A stretch of 64,000 nucleotides of DNA, taken from assembly GCF_003937945.1 (NCBI RefSeq), contig NZ_RSEC01000066.1:186001-250000 (forward strand), read 5' to 3'. This DNA is from Amycolatopsis eburnea. GTDB lineage: Bacteria; Actinomycetota; Actinomycetes; Mycobacteriales; Pseudonocardiaceae. The notes below the pieces were generated by a model. The model searched no databases. It saw only the letters and a list, made by a program, of their open reading frames with translations, and was not told the DNA's origin. Positions 1 to 8,124 of this stretch are shown piece after piece (position 1 is the stretch's first letter; each line of letters begins with the position of its first letter). The position numbers and the translations under genes are program-made.

Positions 1-507
1 TACGTCGCGGAGTCGATGATCGGCAACGGCATCGACGGGTTCGCCGACCGCCCCGCCGACGCGCTGAAGGTCGCGGTCGTCAACTACGACCTGCTCGTGC
101 GCTCGGGCGCGATACCCGACGGCGGCCGCACGGTCAGCCCGTCGCTGCCCCGGTACCTGGTCGCGGCGGCCGCGGTCCTCGTGGTCGGCCTGGGTGCGCT
201 CGTGCTGTACGTGGCCGGGCGCCGGACCGCGCGGGCGACGCTGGCCCGCCGCGAGCGCCGGGACGCCGAAGCGGACGCGCGGGCGGAGCTGGCGTCGGTC
301 GCCGCGGTGCTGGCCCAGCAGATCATCGACCTGGACGAGCGGTTCGCGCGGGAGCCGGGCAAGACCAAGTTCACCCGCGGCTACCGGCGTCTGGTGTCGG
401 ACTACGCGAACCTCCTGCCCCAGCTCGACGGCGAGACACCGGAGCTGCGTGCCCGGGCCGACGAGCTGCTGGCCCGGGCACGCGAGCTGGCCGCTCAGGT
501 GCCGTAG
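1..507 (+). CDS. C-terminal part of a membrane protein (partial, cut by window edge)
   Basis: The reading frame is open from base 1 and ends at a TAG at 505-507, so the true start lies to the left. About 45 residues without a recognisable motif precede one hydrophobic segment (from SLPRYLVAAA to LVLYVAG) followed by an RR-rich stop-transfer stretch. After it comes a charged, alanine-rich helical tail of about 90 residues, likely coiled coil and cytoplasmic. I do not recognise the family. The 3' end overlaps the convergent glucoamylase gene by 13 bases. Confidence 0.6.
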   Translation, partial: YVAESMIGNGIDGFADRPADALKVAVVNYDLLVRSGAIPDGGRTVSPSLPRYLVAAAAVLVVGLGALVLYVAGRRTARATLARRERRDAEADARAELASVAAVLAQQIIDLDERFAREPGKTKFTRGYRRLVSDYANLLPQLDGETPELRARADELLARARELAAQVP

Positions 508-2717
508 CGGGATTTGACGATCGACGGCGTGTCGAGGTTGCGGCCCGCGTCCATGTTCTGGGCCAGCCGGAGGTACTGGCCCTCGGCCCACATCAGCGGG
601 CCCGCGCTGCCGGTCGGGCGGCCGAGCCCGAAGCACCCGACGTCGCCGCGGTCCCAGACCTGTTCGGGCACGAAGTACCCGTCGTTGGCCGAGTCCGCCA
701 TGGACTTGAGGTACACCGCGGCGGAGCGGCCGTTGGCCAGTTCGTACTGGCCGCGCTCCCCCGACAGCACCGGCCACAGCCTGCCGAAGCGCTGGCTGCC
801 GCCCGCGGGCCAGCCGCTGCAGTTCGCGGTGCTCTCGCCGTAGTTGTCGTGCGGGTAGCGGTGGAAGTAGACGTCGCCGTTGGGCAGCGTCACCTGCATC
901 GCGGAGTTGCCGTCCGACGCCGCCGCGGTCGGCGCGATCGAGTTGGCGATCGTGGTGTCGCCGGCCGGGCGAATGCCGAGCCGCACCAGGTCGAGGAAGC
1001 CGAAGTCGGTCACGTCGTGTTCGTAGAAACAGCCTTCGTCGAAGCAGATCGTCGCGCCGTCGTTCGGGTTCCCGGCGCGGTCGAGCCGTTCGTAGTAGGT
1101 GTGGCCGCCCCAGTAGCCGGACGTCGTGACCGTCCACCCCGCCAGCGAGTTGCGCCACGAGTCCGCTGTGGACTCCCACGTGGACGCGCTCGCGGTGTCG
1201 CCGTTGGCCCGGGCGATCGCACCCGCGGCGATCAGGCCGGCGATCTCGGCCGCGACCGACGACGGCGACTTGCCGTACTGCTCTTCCCACCGCTCGGTGG
1301 TGTCCGGGCCGGTCGCGGTGATGTGGTTCGCCGTCGTCTTGACCTTGGCGTAGGTCGAGGCGTCGGTGAGGCCGGTCAGCCACGCGAGCAGGATGGCGTC
1401 GGCGTCCTGGTCGAGCTGTTCGCAGCAGCCGAGCTGCTGGGCGCTCGCGCCGGCGACCCCGGAAACCGGGCTGTAGCGCGGGAACGAGCCCGCCGGGTAG
1501 GTCGTGCCGTCGCCGGCGGTCGGGCTGCCGATCCACTGGGAGTTCCAGAGGAACTGCGCCATCCGCTTGGCCTGGGCGCTGTCCCCGGCGGCGAGCAGGC
1601 CGGTCGCCTGCTGGTAGAGGTCGCGGCCCCAGACGCGGTGGTAGCCGTCGTTGAGCTGGTCGCCGTTGGTGAAGTTGCCCCACGGCGTGGCCAGGCCGGC
1701 GACGCTCGCGCCCGGGTGCTGCTTGTCCTCGGCGGTCTTCAGCGCCATCGCGGCGACGTAGTACGCGCGCCGCCGTTGCGTGTCGCCGGAAACGCTCGCG
1801 GGAGCGGGTTTCAGGCTGCCGACGTAGGAGTTCCAGCCACTGCGGTAGGACGCCGAGACGCTGGAGAACCCGGTGCTCAGCGACCCGCTCGCGGCCGAGG
1901 TCGCGGCCGCCGCCGTGCTCCCGAAGCCGAGCGCGACGGTGAACGTCGTGTCGGTCCCGACCGGGATCTGTCCGCATTGGACGACGTTGCCGGTGCCCGA
2001 GACGTTGTCGAACTGGTTGTTCAGGTTCTTGTCGGCGCGCAGATCGGCCAGGCAGTCGCTGCCCGCGCCGGTGTAGCCGTTGTCGTGCGCGGTGAAGCCG
2101 GTCGAGGCGCGCAGGGCTTGCACGACGGTGGTGGCGGTGCCGCCGAACAGCGTCTCGGTGCCGCTCGCCACCAGGCCGCTGCCGTCCCACCACGCGTTGT
2201 CGTTCGCGCCGCCGCCCGCCATCGACGGATTGGCCAGCAGGTAGAGCCGGTAGCTGCCGCCGTCGAGGGACTGGAACCGGGTGTTCGTGACGAGGGTCGA
2301 GCGGGCCGGGTCCGTGACGTAGTCGGTGGTGATCCGGTACTTCCCGCTCTTGGCGGTGTTGGTGACCGTGTACTGCAGCGCCTTCTCGTCGGGCATCGTG
2401 ACGACGTGGTTCGTGTTGTCGCGTTCCAGGTCGACGAAGGTCGAGCCGTCGGTGACGACGAACTGCATGTCTTGCGTGTTCGGGACGTCGGCGCGGGGGT
2501 AGAAGACCTCCGACGTCACGCCGTCGGCGACGGTGAACCACACCGGGCTGCCGGCCGTAGTCGAGGTGCCCAGCGCGGACTTGTTGCCGGTCGCCCAGGA
2601 CGCCCCGCCGCCGCAGCAGTCGGTCGCGGTGCCGCTCGCCAGGGCCGTCCCCTGGACGAGCCCGGCGAGCAGAACACCCGCTCCCGCGCAGGCCAGGACC
2701 GCTTTCCACCTGATCAT
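495..2717 (-). CDS. Secreted GH15 glucoamylase / glucodextranase-like glycosidase
   Basis: Exported glycoside hydrolase of family 15, expected to release glucose from the non-reducing ends of alpha-glucans outside the cell. Residues 1-27 form a signal peptide ending at ALA. An N-terminal beta-sandwich domain typical of bacterial glucoamylases runs to about residue 290. The (alpha/alpha)6 barrel follows, with WGRDLYQQ. RWEEQYGKSPSS near residue 475 carries the probable general acid and GERGQYELA near residue 652 the probable base. The length (740 aa) fits bacterial GH15. The start is an ATG with GGAGG six bases upstream. A perfect 12-base palindrome sits 25 bases before the start and is the likely operator. 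Substrate (starch, dextran or other) cannot be fixed from sequence. Confidence 0.9.
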   Translation of the reverse strand: MIRWKAVLACAGAGVLLAGLVQGTALASGTATDCCGGGASWATGNKSALGTSTTAGSPVWFTVADGVTSEVFYPRADVPNTQDMQFVVTDGSTFVDLERDNTNHVVTMPDEKALQYTVTNTAKSGKYRITTDYVTDPARSTLVTNTRFQSLDGGSYRLYLLANPSMAGGGANDNAWWDGSGLVASGTETLFGGTATTVVQALRASTGFTAHDNGYTGAGSDCLADLRADKNLNNQFDNVSGTGNVVQCGQIPVGTDTTFTVALGFGSTAAAATSAASGSLSTGFSSVSASYRSGWNSYVGSLKPAPASVSGDTQRRRAYYVAAMALKTAEDKQHPGASVAGLATPWGNFTNGDQLNDGYHRVWGRDLYQQATGLLAAGDSAQAKRMAQFLWNSQWIGSPTAGDGTTYPAGSFPRYSPVSGVAGASAQQLGCCEQLDQDADAILLAWLTGLTDASTYAKVKTTANHITATGPDTTERWEEQYGKSPSSVAAEIAGLIAAGAIARANGDTASASTWESTADSWRNSLAGWTVTTSGYWGGHTYYERLDRAGNPNDGATICFDEGCFYEHDVTDFGFLDLVRLGIRPAGDTTIANSIAPTAAASDGNSAMQVTLPNGDVYFHRYPHDNYGESTANCSGWPAGGSQRFGRLWPVLSGERGQYELANGRSAAVYLKSMADSANDGYFVPEQVWDRGDVGCFGLGRPTGSAGPLMWAEGQYLRLAQNMDAGRNLDTPSIVKSRYGT

Positions 2718-2741
2718 TTCCGACCTCCGACGGCGTTGTCG

Positions 2742-2770
2742 TCAATATGTTGCGAGCCGCAACATATTGA
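2742..2770. promoter_or_regulatory. Perfect 12-5-12 palindrome, probable operator of the GH15 gene
   Basis: The arm TCAATATGTTGC at 2742-2753 is repeated as its exact reverse complement at 2759-2770, separated by GAGCC. It is strikingly AT-rich for this genome and lies 25-53 bases upstream of the glucoamylase start, where a promoter would be. The TTGC...GCAA core resembles sites bound by LacI or ROK regulators of sugar genes. No regulator gene sits beside it, so the protein partner is unknown. Confidence 0.7.
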
Positions 2771-2843
2771 GCCACCGACGGGTGACAAGCAATGTCCGAT
2801 CAGACTGGATCGATCCAGCCCTCCGCCGGACGGCGCAGTGGCG

Positions 2844-3839
2844 TCATCGCTCGCTGTCGAGGTGGCCGAGCTGCGCCTCGGCGTACCGGCCACCCGACGC
2901 GGCACCGGGCGGGACGGCGGCGTCGATCTCCGCGAGGTCGGCTTCGGTCAGTTCGACGGCTTCGGCGCCCAGCGACTCGGCGAGCCGGACCCGGGTCCGG
3001 GCACCCACCAGCGGGACGACGTCCTCCCCCTGCGCGGCGACCCAGGCGATCGCGAGCTGCGCGGTCGTCACGCCCTTCGCGGCGGCGAGCTTGCCCAGCG
3101 CGTCGGTCAGCTCCAGGTTGCGGTCGAGGTGCTCGCCCTGGAACCGCGGGCTGTGGCCGCGGAAGTCGCCCGCCGTCAGTTCCCGCGACGGCGACCAGTG
3201 CCCGCTCAGCAGGCCGCGCGACAGGACGCCGTACGCGGTGACGCCGATGCCGAGCTCGCGGGCGGCCGGCAGGATCTCCGCCTCGATCCCGCGGGAGAGC
3301 AGCGAATACTCGATCTGCAGGTCCGAGATCGGGTGCACGGCGGCGGCCCGGCGCAGGGTCTCGGCGCCGACTTCGGACAGGCCGATGTGCCGGATGTAGC
3401 CGGCCCGCACCAGCTCGGCGAGCGCGCCGATCTGCTCCTCGATCGGCACCGCCGGGTCGAGCCGGGCCGGGCGGTAGACGTCGACGTGGTCGGTGCCGAG
3501 GCGGCGCAGGCTGTAGGCGAGGAAGGTCTTGATGGCCTCCGGGCGGCTGTCGTAGCCGAGCCAGCTGCCGTCCGGGCCGCGCAGCGCGCCGAACTTCACG
3601 CTGATCACGGCGCGTTCGCGAGCGCGGCCGCGCAGCGCGTCGCGCAGCAGCAGTTCGTTGTGGCCCATGCCGTAGAAGTCCCCGGTGTCGAGCAGGGAGA
3701 CCCCGGCGTCGAGGGCGGCGTGGATCGTCGCGACCGACTCGGTTTCGTCGGCCGGGCCGTACAGGTCGGACATGCCCATCAGGCCGAGGCCGAGGGCGGA
3801 GACGGCCGGACCGGTCCGGCCGAGCGTGCGGGTACGCAT
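2844..3839 (-). CDS. Aldo/keto reductase
   Basis: NADPH-dependent aldo/keto reductase of 331 residues with the usual TIM-barrel layout. The catalytic tyrosine lies in LLDTGDFYG and the lysine in VISVKFG. The position that normally holds the catalytic histidine (Y..H..D) reads VYRPARLDP, a substitution I associate with a subgroup of bacterial AKRs. Cofactor-binding residues are in the C-terminal third around LVGARTRVRL. Substrate is unknown. The gene is divergent from a TetR regulator across 89 bases with operator-like repeats, so it is probably that regulator's target. Confidence 0.88.
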   Translation of the reverse strand: MRTRTLGRTGPAVSALGLGLMGMSDLYGPADETESVATIHAALDAGVSLLDTGDFYGMGHNELLLRDALRGRARERAVISVKFGALRGPDGSWLGYDSRPEAIKTFLAYSLRRLGTDHVDVYRPARLDPAVPIEEQIGALAELVRAGYIRHIGLSEVGAETLRRAAAVHPISDLQIEYSLLSRGIEAEILPAARELGIGVTAYGVLSRGLLSGHWSPSRELTAGDFRGHSPRFQGEHLDRNLELTDALGKLAAAKGVTTAQLAIAWVAAQGEDVVPLVGARTRVRLAESLGAEAVELTEADLAEIDAAVPPGAASGGRYAEAQLGHLDSER

Positions 3840-3861
3840 GGATCACCACTCCTGTTTCCGT

Positions 3862-3910
3862 TGATACTGAACTCAACGTATCACCGATACCGAAGTAGTG
3901 CTACCGAAGT
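3862..3910. promoter_or_regulatory. Operator-like repeats between the reductase and tetR genes
   Basis: In the divergent promoter region TGATAC (3862-3867) is matched by GTATCA (3878-3883). The 9-mer TACCGAAGT occurs twice in direct orientation (3888-3896 and 3902-3910). This spacing and the AT-richness suit binding of the adjacent TetR-family protein to both promoters. Confidence 0.55.
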
Positions 3911-3928
3911 TTTGTTACCATCGGAACC

Positions 3929-4636
3929 ATGGTGACGAAGACGGCTACCAGCCCGGCGGCGGAAACCCGCGAGCGAATCCTCCGGGCGGCGGCCGAACTG
4001 CTGGTGGCCGAGGGCCGCGACGGCCTCTCGACCCGCGCGGTCAGCGCGGCGGCCGGCGTCCAGCCCCCGGCGCTGTACCGGCTCTTCGGCGACAAGGACG
4101 GCCTCCTCGACGCGGTCGCGGCGTACGGCTTCGACGAGTACCTGACCAGCAAGCGCGCGATGGGCTCGACCGGCGACGCGGTCGAGGACCTCAGGCGCGG
4201 CTGGGACCTGCACCAGGAGTTCGGGCTGTCCCGCCCGGAGTTCTACGTCCTCATGTACGGCGACGCCCGCAAGGGCCGCACGTCGCCCGCCGCGCGCGAA
4301 GCCGAAGCGATGCTGCGCGAGATCATCGAGCGCGTCGCGGCCGCGGGCCGGCTGCGGGTGAGCGTCGAGCGCGCGGCCAGGCTGGTGCACGCGACCGGGA
4401 TGGGAGTCGTGCTGTCCCTGATCGCGACGCCCGAGGCCGAGCGCGACCTCGAGCTTTCGGCGACGGCGCGGGAAACGGTGTTGAGCCGCATCCTGACCGA
4501 CGCCCCCGAGCCGGCGGGTTCTGCTCTGCCGGAGCGGGCGATCGCGCTGCGCGCCGGGCTCGCCGAGACGACCACGCTCACCGACGCCGAGCGGGTGCTG
4601 ATGGCGGAGTGGCTGGACCGCATCGCCGACGCCTGA
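3929..4636 (+). CDS. TetR/AcrR family transcriptional regulator
   Basis: Repressor of 235 residues. The N-terminal helix-turn-helix (about residues 14-58) reads TRERILRAAAELL, then STRAVSAAAGVQ and ALYRLFGDKDGLL, which is textbook TetR. The C-terminal ligand-binding domain is helical and not assignable to a ligand. It is divergent from the aldo/keto reductase and most likely represses that gene and itself through the repeats between them. The ATG start sits right after the repeats. Confidence 0.9.
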   Translation: MVTKTATSPAAETRERILRAAAELLVAEGRDGLSTRAVSAAAGVQPPALYRLFGDKDGLLDAVAAYGFDEYLTSKRAMGSTGDAVEDLRRGWDLHQEFGLSRPEFYVLMYGDARKGRTSPAAREAEAMLREIIERVAAAGRLRVSVERAARLVHATGMGVVLSLIATPEAERDLELSATARETVLSRILTDAPEPAGSALPERAIALRAGLAETTTLTDAERVLMAEWLDRIADA

Positions 4637-4651
4637 CCCGCGCGGGCGACG

Positions 4652-4674
4652 GTCTTGAATGAGTCATTCAGGAC
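4652..4674. repeat. Palindromic intergenic repeat, copy 1 (GAATGAGTCATTC core)
   Basis: A near-perfect palindrome of 23 bases around GAATGAGTCATTC, 15 bases after the tetR stop. A sister copy lies at 4871-4893. Both are flanked by GGCTGAAG, which follows this copy and precedes the other. Confidence 0.7.
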
Positions 4675-4720
4675 GGCTGAAGACAGGGCTTGGCAAGGTC
4701 GGGCCGGTCCGGCGGTCCGC

Positions 4721-4779
4721 GATGTCATGAAAGGGTCGTTCATGTCGTCTGGCGAGATGAACGACCCTTTCATGACATC
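4721..4779. repeat. Perfect 23-base inverted repeat with 13-base loop
   Basis: The arms 4721-4743 and 4757-4779 are exact reverse complements over 23 bases, starting GATGTCATGAAAGGG, with loop GTCGTCTGGCGAG. It could end tetR transcription as a hairpin. It is long and AT-richer than a usual terminator and has no T run. The arm start and the whole loop recur at 16116-16169, so it is better read as a dispersed element. Confidence 0.8.
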
Positions 4780-4870
4780 CCTGCGGTGCCGAGCAGACCA
4801 TGCGGCCAGGCGACTCTGCCGCCGGTCACCCGCTCGCCGGCGCGGCTTTGCCGGGCCTCTGACGGCTGAA

Positions 4871-4893
4871 GTCCTGAATGACTCATTCAGGAC
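4871..4893. repeat. Palindromic intergenic repeat, copy 2
   Basis: GTCCTGAATGA and TCATTCAGGAC flank a single central C, giving a perfect 11-base-arm palindrome. It is the sister of the copy at 4652-4674. Confidence 0.7.
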
Positions 4894-4912
4894 ACTGGGG
4901 CGCGGATCAGCG

Positions 4913-5200
4913 GGCCACGTGGTCGGCCGCGATCCGGCAACCCAGACGGCCACCGGGGCCCGGGCCACGCGGACAGCCGCGACCCGGCTAGCCAGACGGC
5001 CACCGAACGCGGATCGCGAGGCCACGTGGTCGGCCGCGGCCCGGACAGCCAGGCGACCCAGCAGCTTTCCGGGCCACGCGGACAGCCGCGACCCGGCAAG
5101 TCAGACGGCCACCGAACGCGGGTCGCCAGGCCAGGCGGTCAGCCGCGACCCCGGCGAGCCAGGCGACCACCCATCGCGGCTCACCGAGCCACGTGCTCAG
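4913..5200. repeat. Degenerate tandem repeat of about 50-58 bases, six units
   Basis: Units begin GGCCACGTGGTCGGCCGCG or a close variant at 4913, 4963, 5020, 5072, 5129 and 5187, each followed by a CGACCCGGC..GCCAGACGGCCACCG-like stretch. The last unit overlaps the final codons of the glycerate kinase gene. The array looks like repeated copies of that gene's 3' end that have since drifted. The remaining bases between 4637 and 5180 hold no gene I can support. Confidence 0.7.
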
Positions 5201-6275
5201 CCGCGATCCGCCCGGCCAAGCGCCGCAGCAGCGGAGCCGCCTCCGCCATACAGCGGGCCGGGTCCGGCTCCACATCCGTCAGCGCATACGCCGCCGAGAT
5301 CCCCGCCTCCGCCAGCTCGGACGCCGACAGCAGACACCTCCCGGAAACAGCGACACACGGAATCCCCGCGGCCGCCGCAGCCCGCGCCACCCCGGCCGGG
5401 GCCTTCCCGGACAACGTCTGCCGGTCCAGCGACCCCTCCCCGGTCACCACCAGCGAAGCCCCGGCCAGCGCGGACTCGAACCCGAGCAGCGACAGCAACA
5501 ACGAAATCCCCGGTCGCATCCGAGCCCCCAGCACCGCCATCGCCGCGAACCCCACTCCCCCGGCGGCCCCCGCACCGGGCCGGTCCGCGAACTCCGGACC
5601 GGCGATGGACGCCCAGTGCCGCAGCGCCGAATCGAGCGTCTCGACGTCCGCAGGTGAGGCGCCTTTCTGCGGCCCATAAACAAAAGCAGCCCCGGACGGC
5701 CCATAGAGCGGATTGTCCACATCGCTCGCCAGCTCGATGTCCACTCTGGACAGACCGGACACGTCCAACGACGCCAGCCGCGCCAAGGCCGCACCACCGA
5801 ACGGAAGTTCACGGCCCGACGAGTCCAGAAGCCGGGCCCCCAGCGCCGTCAGCAAGCCCGCGCCGCCGTCGGTGCACGCGCTCCCGCCCACGCCCAGCAC
5901 GATCCGGCGGCACCCGGCGGCCACCGCCGCCGCGATGACGTCGCCCGTTCCCGCGCTCGTCGCCGTGAGCGGCGCCGGCGCGCCGGGCAACCGGTGCAGC
6001 CCGGACGCCTCCGCCAGCTCGACCACCGCCGTGTCCCCGCGAACCGCGTAGGACGCCGTCACGGGCACCCCCGTCGGGCCGCGGGCCGGGACCGTCACCC
6101 GCTCGTACCCGGCGGCGACGGCGGCGTCGACCGTGCCGTCGCCGCCGTCCGCCACCGGGAGGGTCGCGACCTCGAGCGAAGGGCAGGCGTCGGCGAGGCC
6201 GTCAGCGACCGCCGCCGCCACTTCGGCCGCGGTCAGCGACCCCTTGAACTTGTCCGGCGCGACGAGGACCTTCAC
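5181..6275 (-). CDS. glxK: Glycerate kinase (GarK/GlxK family)
   Basis: Phosphorylates D-glycerate, feeding the product of the glyoxylate pathway (carboligase and reductase genes at 12603-15180) into central metabolism. The family usually makes 2-phosphoglycerate. The 364-residue protein begins KVLVAPDKFKGSL, the family's N-terminal signature, and contains VADGGDGT, GVGGSACTDGGAG and VTGEGSLDRQT. I chose the GTG at 6273-6275 because it restores the family start and overlaps the upstream stop as GTGA, implying translational coupling. The last codons form the sixth unit of a tandem repeat. Confidence 0.93.
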   Translation of the reverse strand: MKVLVAPDKFKGSLTAAEVAAAVADGLADACPSLEVATLPVADGGDGTVDAAVAAGYERVTVPARGPTGVPVTASYAVRGDTAVVELAEASGLHRLPGAPAPLTATSAGTGDVIAAAVAAGCRRIVLGVGGSACTDGGAGLLTALGARLLDSSGRELPFGGAALARLASLDVSGLSRVDIELASDVDNPLYGPSGAAFVYGPQKGASPADVETLDSALRHWASIAGPEFADRPGAGAAGGVGFAAMAVLGARMRPGISLLLSLLGFESALAGASLVVTGEGSLDRQTLSGKAPAGVARAAAAAGIPCVAVSGRCLLSASELAEAGISAAYALTDVEPDPARCMAEAAPLLRRLAGRIAAEHVAR

Positions 6276-6649
6276 GCGCTCGCCTTGTACGCCCGCCAGT
6301 CGCCGATCTCGGTGATGTCCCGCAGGGCGACGTGCGAGGTGTACGGCCGCCGCAGCAGCATCGCGAACGCCGAACTGCCGTCGGACAGTTCCACGACCCC
6401 CAGCTCCAGCTCGTGCGGTTCGGAGGGCAGCACCTTGTCGCGCAGGTCGTCCAGCGAGACGTCGTACACCTCGCCGGCCACCTCCGCGCCGCCGTGCGAG
6501 ACCGGGTACAGCGCTGGGCACTGCGAACCGACGGCATAGAAGCGGTACTTGGCCGCCGTCCGGGCGGTGCCGATGAACGGCGAGCCGTCGAGGAGGTGGT
6601 GCAGCGGTTCGCCACGCATGGCGCCGCCGTTGAAGAACATCAGGGCCAC
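6272..6649 (-). CDS. Stand-alone protein like the allophanate hydrolase C-terminal domain
   Basis: A 125-residue protein of the gamma-glutamylcyclotransferase-like fold seen at the C-terminus of allophanate hydrolase (AtzF). FFNGGAMRGEPLHH at the start and the YRFYAVG..PALYPV segment match that fold; there is no amidase domain. It lies between the purine permease and glycerate kinase genes, coupled to the kinase by GTGA. The context suggests a role in handling ureide or urea-type nitrogen released from purines, but the reaction is not known to me. Confidence 0.7.
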   Translation of the reverse strand: MALMFFNGGAMRGEPLHHLLDGSPFIGTARTAAKYRFYAVGSQCPALYPVSHGGAEVAGEVYDVSLDDLRDKVLPSEPHELELGVVELSDGSSAFAMLLRRPYTSHVALRDITEIGDWRAYKASA

Positions 6650-6659
6650 GGGGATCTCC

Positions 6660-8105
6660 TTAGCGGAAGAGGGCTTCGACGCCGTCGACGGCGAAGTACA
6701 CCGCGAACACCAGCGCCAGCAAGGACAACAGCCAGCCGGCCTCGCGCCACTTGCCGCGGCCGATCTTGATCAGCACGAACGCGATCAGGCCCGCGCCGAC
6801 GCCGTTGGTGATCGAGTAGGTGAACGGGATCAGCGCCGCGGTGAGGAACACCGGGATCGTGTAGTCCGGGTCGTGCCAAGGGATGTTGCGGCACTGCGCG
6901 ACCATCATGCCGCCGATGACGACCAGCGCGGGCGCCGCCGCCTGGGCCGGGACCACCCCGGCGAGCGGGGTGAACAGCAGCGTCCCGGCGAACAGCAGCC
7001 CGGTGACGACGCTCGCGAGACCGGTCCGGGCGCCCTCGCCGACCCCGGCCGCGGATTCCAGGAACACCGTGTTCGGCGACGAGCCGGTGACACCGCCCGC
7101 GATCGCGCCCGCGCCGTCGACCAGCAGGATGCGGCCCATCCGGGGGACCTTGCCGTTCTTCGACAACCCGGCTTCGTCCGAGACGCTGGTGATCGTGCCC
7201 ATCGCGTCGAAGAAGCCGGACAGCACCAGCGTGAACAGGAACACCGTCGCCGCCAGCGCGCCCGCCGAGGCGAACCCGCCGAACAGGTCGATGTGGCCGA
7301 AGAGCCCGAAGTCCGGCGCCGCGACGACGTGGTCGGGCAGCGCCGGGGTGGTCAGGCCCCAGCCGCCGACGCCGAACCCCTCGTGCAGCACGACCGCGAA
7401 CACCGTCGCCACCCCGATGCTGATCAGCACCGCGCCCGGCACCTTGCGAGCCAGCAGCACGATCATCAGCAGCAGCCCGAAGCAGAACACCACGATCGGC
7501 CAGCCGTGCAGGTGCCCGCTCGCCCCGAGGCGCACCGGGACCGTGGTCTGCGCCGAGTCCGGCATCCGGGTCACGAACCCGGCGCTGACCAGCCCGACCA
7601 GGGCGATGTAGAGCCCGATCCCGACGGTGATCGCCATCTTGAGCGGCCGCGGGATCGCGTTCATGATCCGCTCGCGGACGCCGCTGACGGCCATCAGCAC
7701 GATGCAGACGCCTTCGAGCACGACCAGCCCGAACGCCTGCGCCCAGGTCATCGACGGGGCCATCTGGAAGGCGACGATGCCGTTGATGCCGAGCCCGGCG
7801 GCGAGCGCGAGGGGCGCGTTGCCGACGAGTCCCATGAGGACGGTCATCACGGCGGCGGCCAGCGCCGTCGCGGTGGTCACCTGCGCCGCCGACAGCCGGG
7901 CGCCGGTGATGTCGGCGGAGGCGCCGAGGATGAGCGGGTTGAGCAGCACGATGTACGCCATCGCGACGAACGTCGTGACGCCGCCGCGGACTTCGCGGCC
8001 GATCGTGCTCTGCCGGGCCCGCAGCTCGAACAGCTTGTCGAGCAGCGATCGCCGTTGGGGCGGTACTTCGTCGACTATTGGGGTGGGGACTTCGGTCTGG
8101 GTCAT
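6660..8105 (-). CDS. NCS2-family purine permease (AzgA/PbuG type)
   Basis: Integral membrane importer, 481 residues, for guanine, hypoxanthine or adenine. The AzgA subgroup is shown by VRGGVTTFVAMAYIVLLNP, GLGINGIVAF and the transport motif region around FFDAMGTITSVSDEAG, plus SSPNTVFLESAAGVGEGARTG. About 12-13 hydrophobic segments are visible. It opens the transcription unit that continues into the AtzF-like and glycerate kinase genes (gaps of 10 and -4 bases). A structured leader lies 20-106 bases upstream. The start ATG has GGCAGGA upstream. Confidence 0.92.
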   Translation of the reverse strand: MTQTEVPTPIVDEVPPQRRSLLDKLFELRARQSTIGREVRGGVTTFVAMAYIVLLNPLILGASADITGARLSAAQVTTATALAAAVMTVLMGLVGNAPLALAAGLGINGIVAFQMAPSMTWAQAFGLVVLEGVCIVLMAVSGVRERIMNAIPRPLKMAITVGIGLYIALVGLVSAGFVTRMPDSAQTTVPVRLGASGHLHGWPIVVFCFGLLLMIVLLARKVPGAVLISIGVATVFAVVLHEGFGVGGWGLTTPALPDHVVAAPDFGLFGHIDLFGGFASAGALAATVFLFTLVLSGFFDAMGTITSVSDEAGLSKNGKVPRMGRILLVDGAGAIAGGVTGSSPNTVFLESAAGVGEGARTGLASVVTGLLFAGTLLFTPLAGVVPAQAAAPALVVIGGMMVAQCRNIPWHDPDYTIPVFLTAALIPFTYSITNGVGAGLIAFVLIKIGRGKWREAGWLLSLLALVFAVYFAVDGVEALFR

Positions 8106-8124
8106 GCGTCCTGCCCTTGCCGGT

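Noticed and set aside
849..3935. A 1028-codon open frame on the plus strand opposite the glucoamylase and reductase genes
   Set aside because: It is a shadow of high GC content: arginine/valine-rich with no motif, lying antisense to two clear genes.
4913..5200. CRISPR array
   Set aside because: Units have no constant repeat with unique spacers; all of the unit is degenerate repeat, and no cas gene is near.
4655..5938. Long plus-strand frame through the tandem repeats into the glycerate kinase region
   Set aside because: Made of repeat units and an antisense stretch; no ribosome site or motif.
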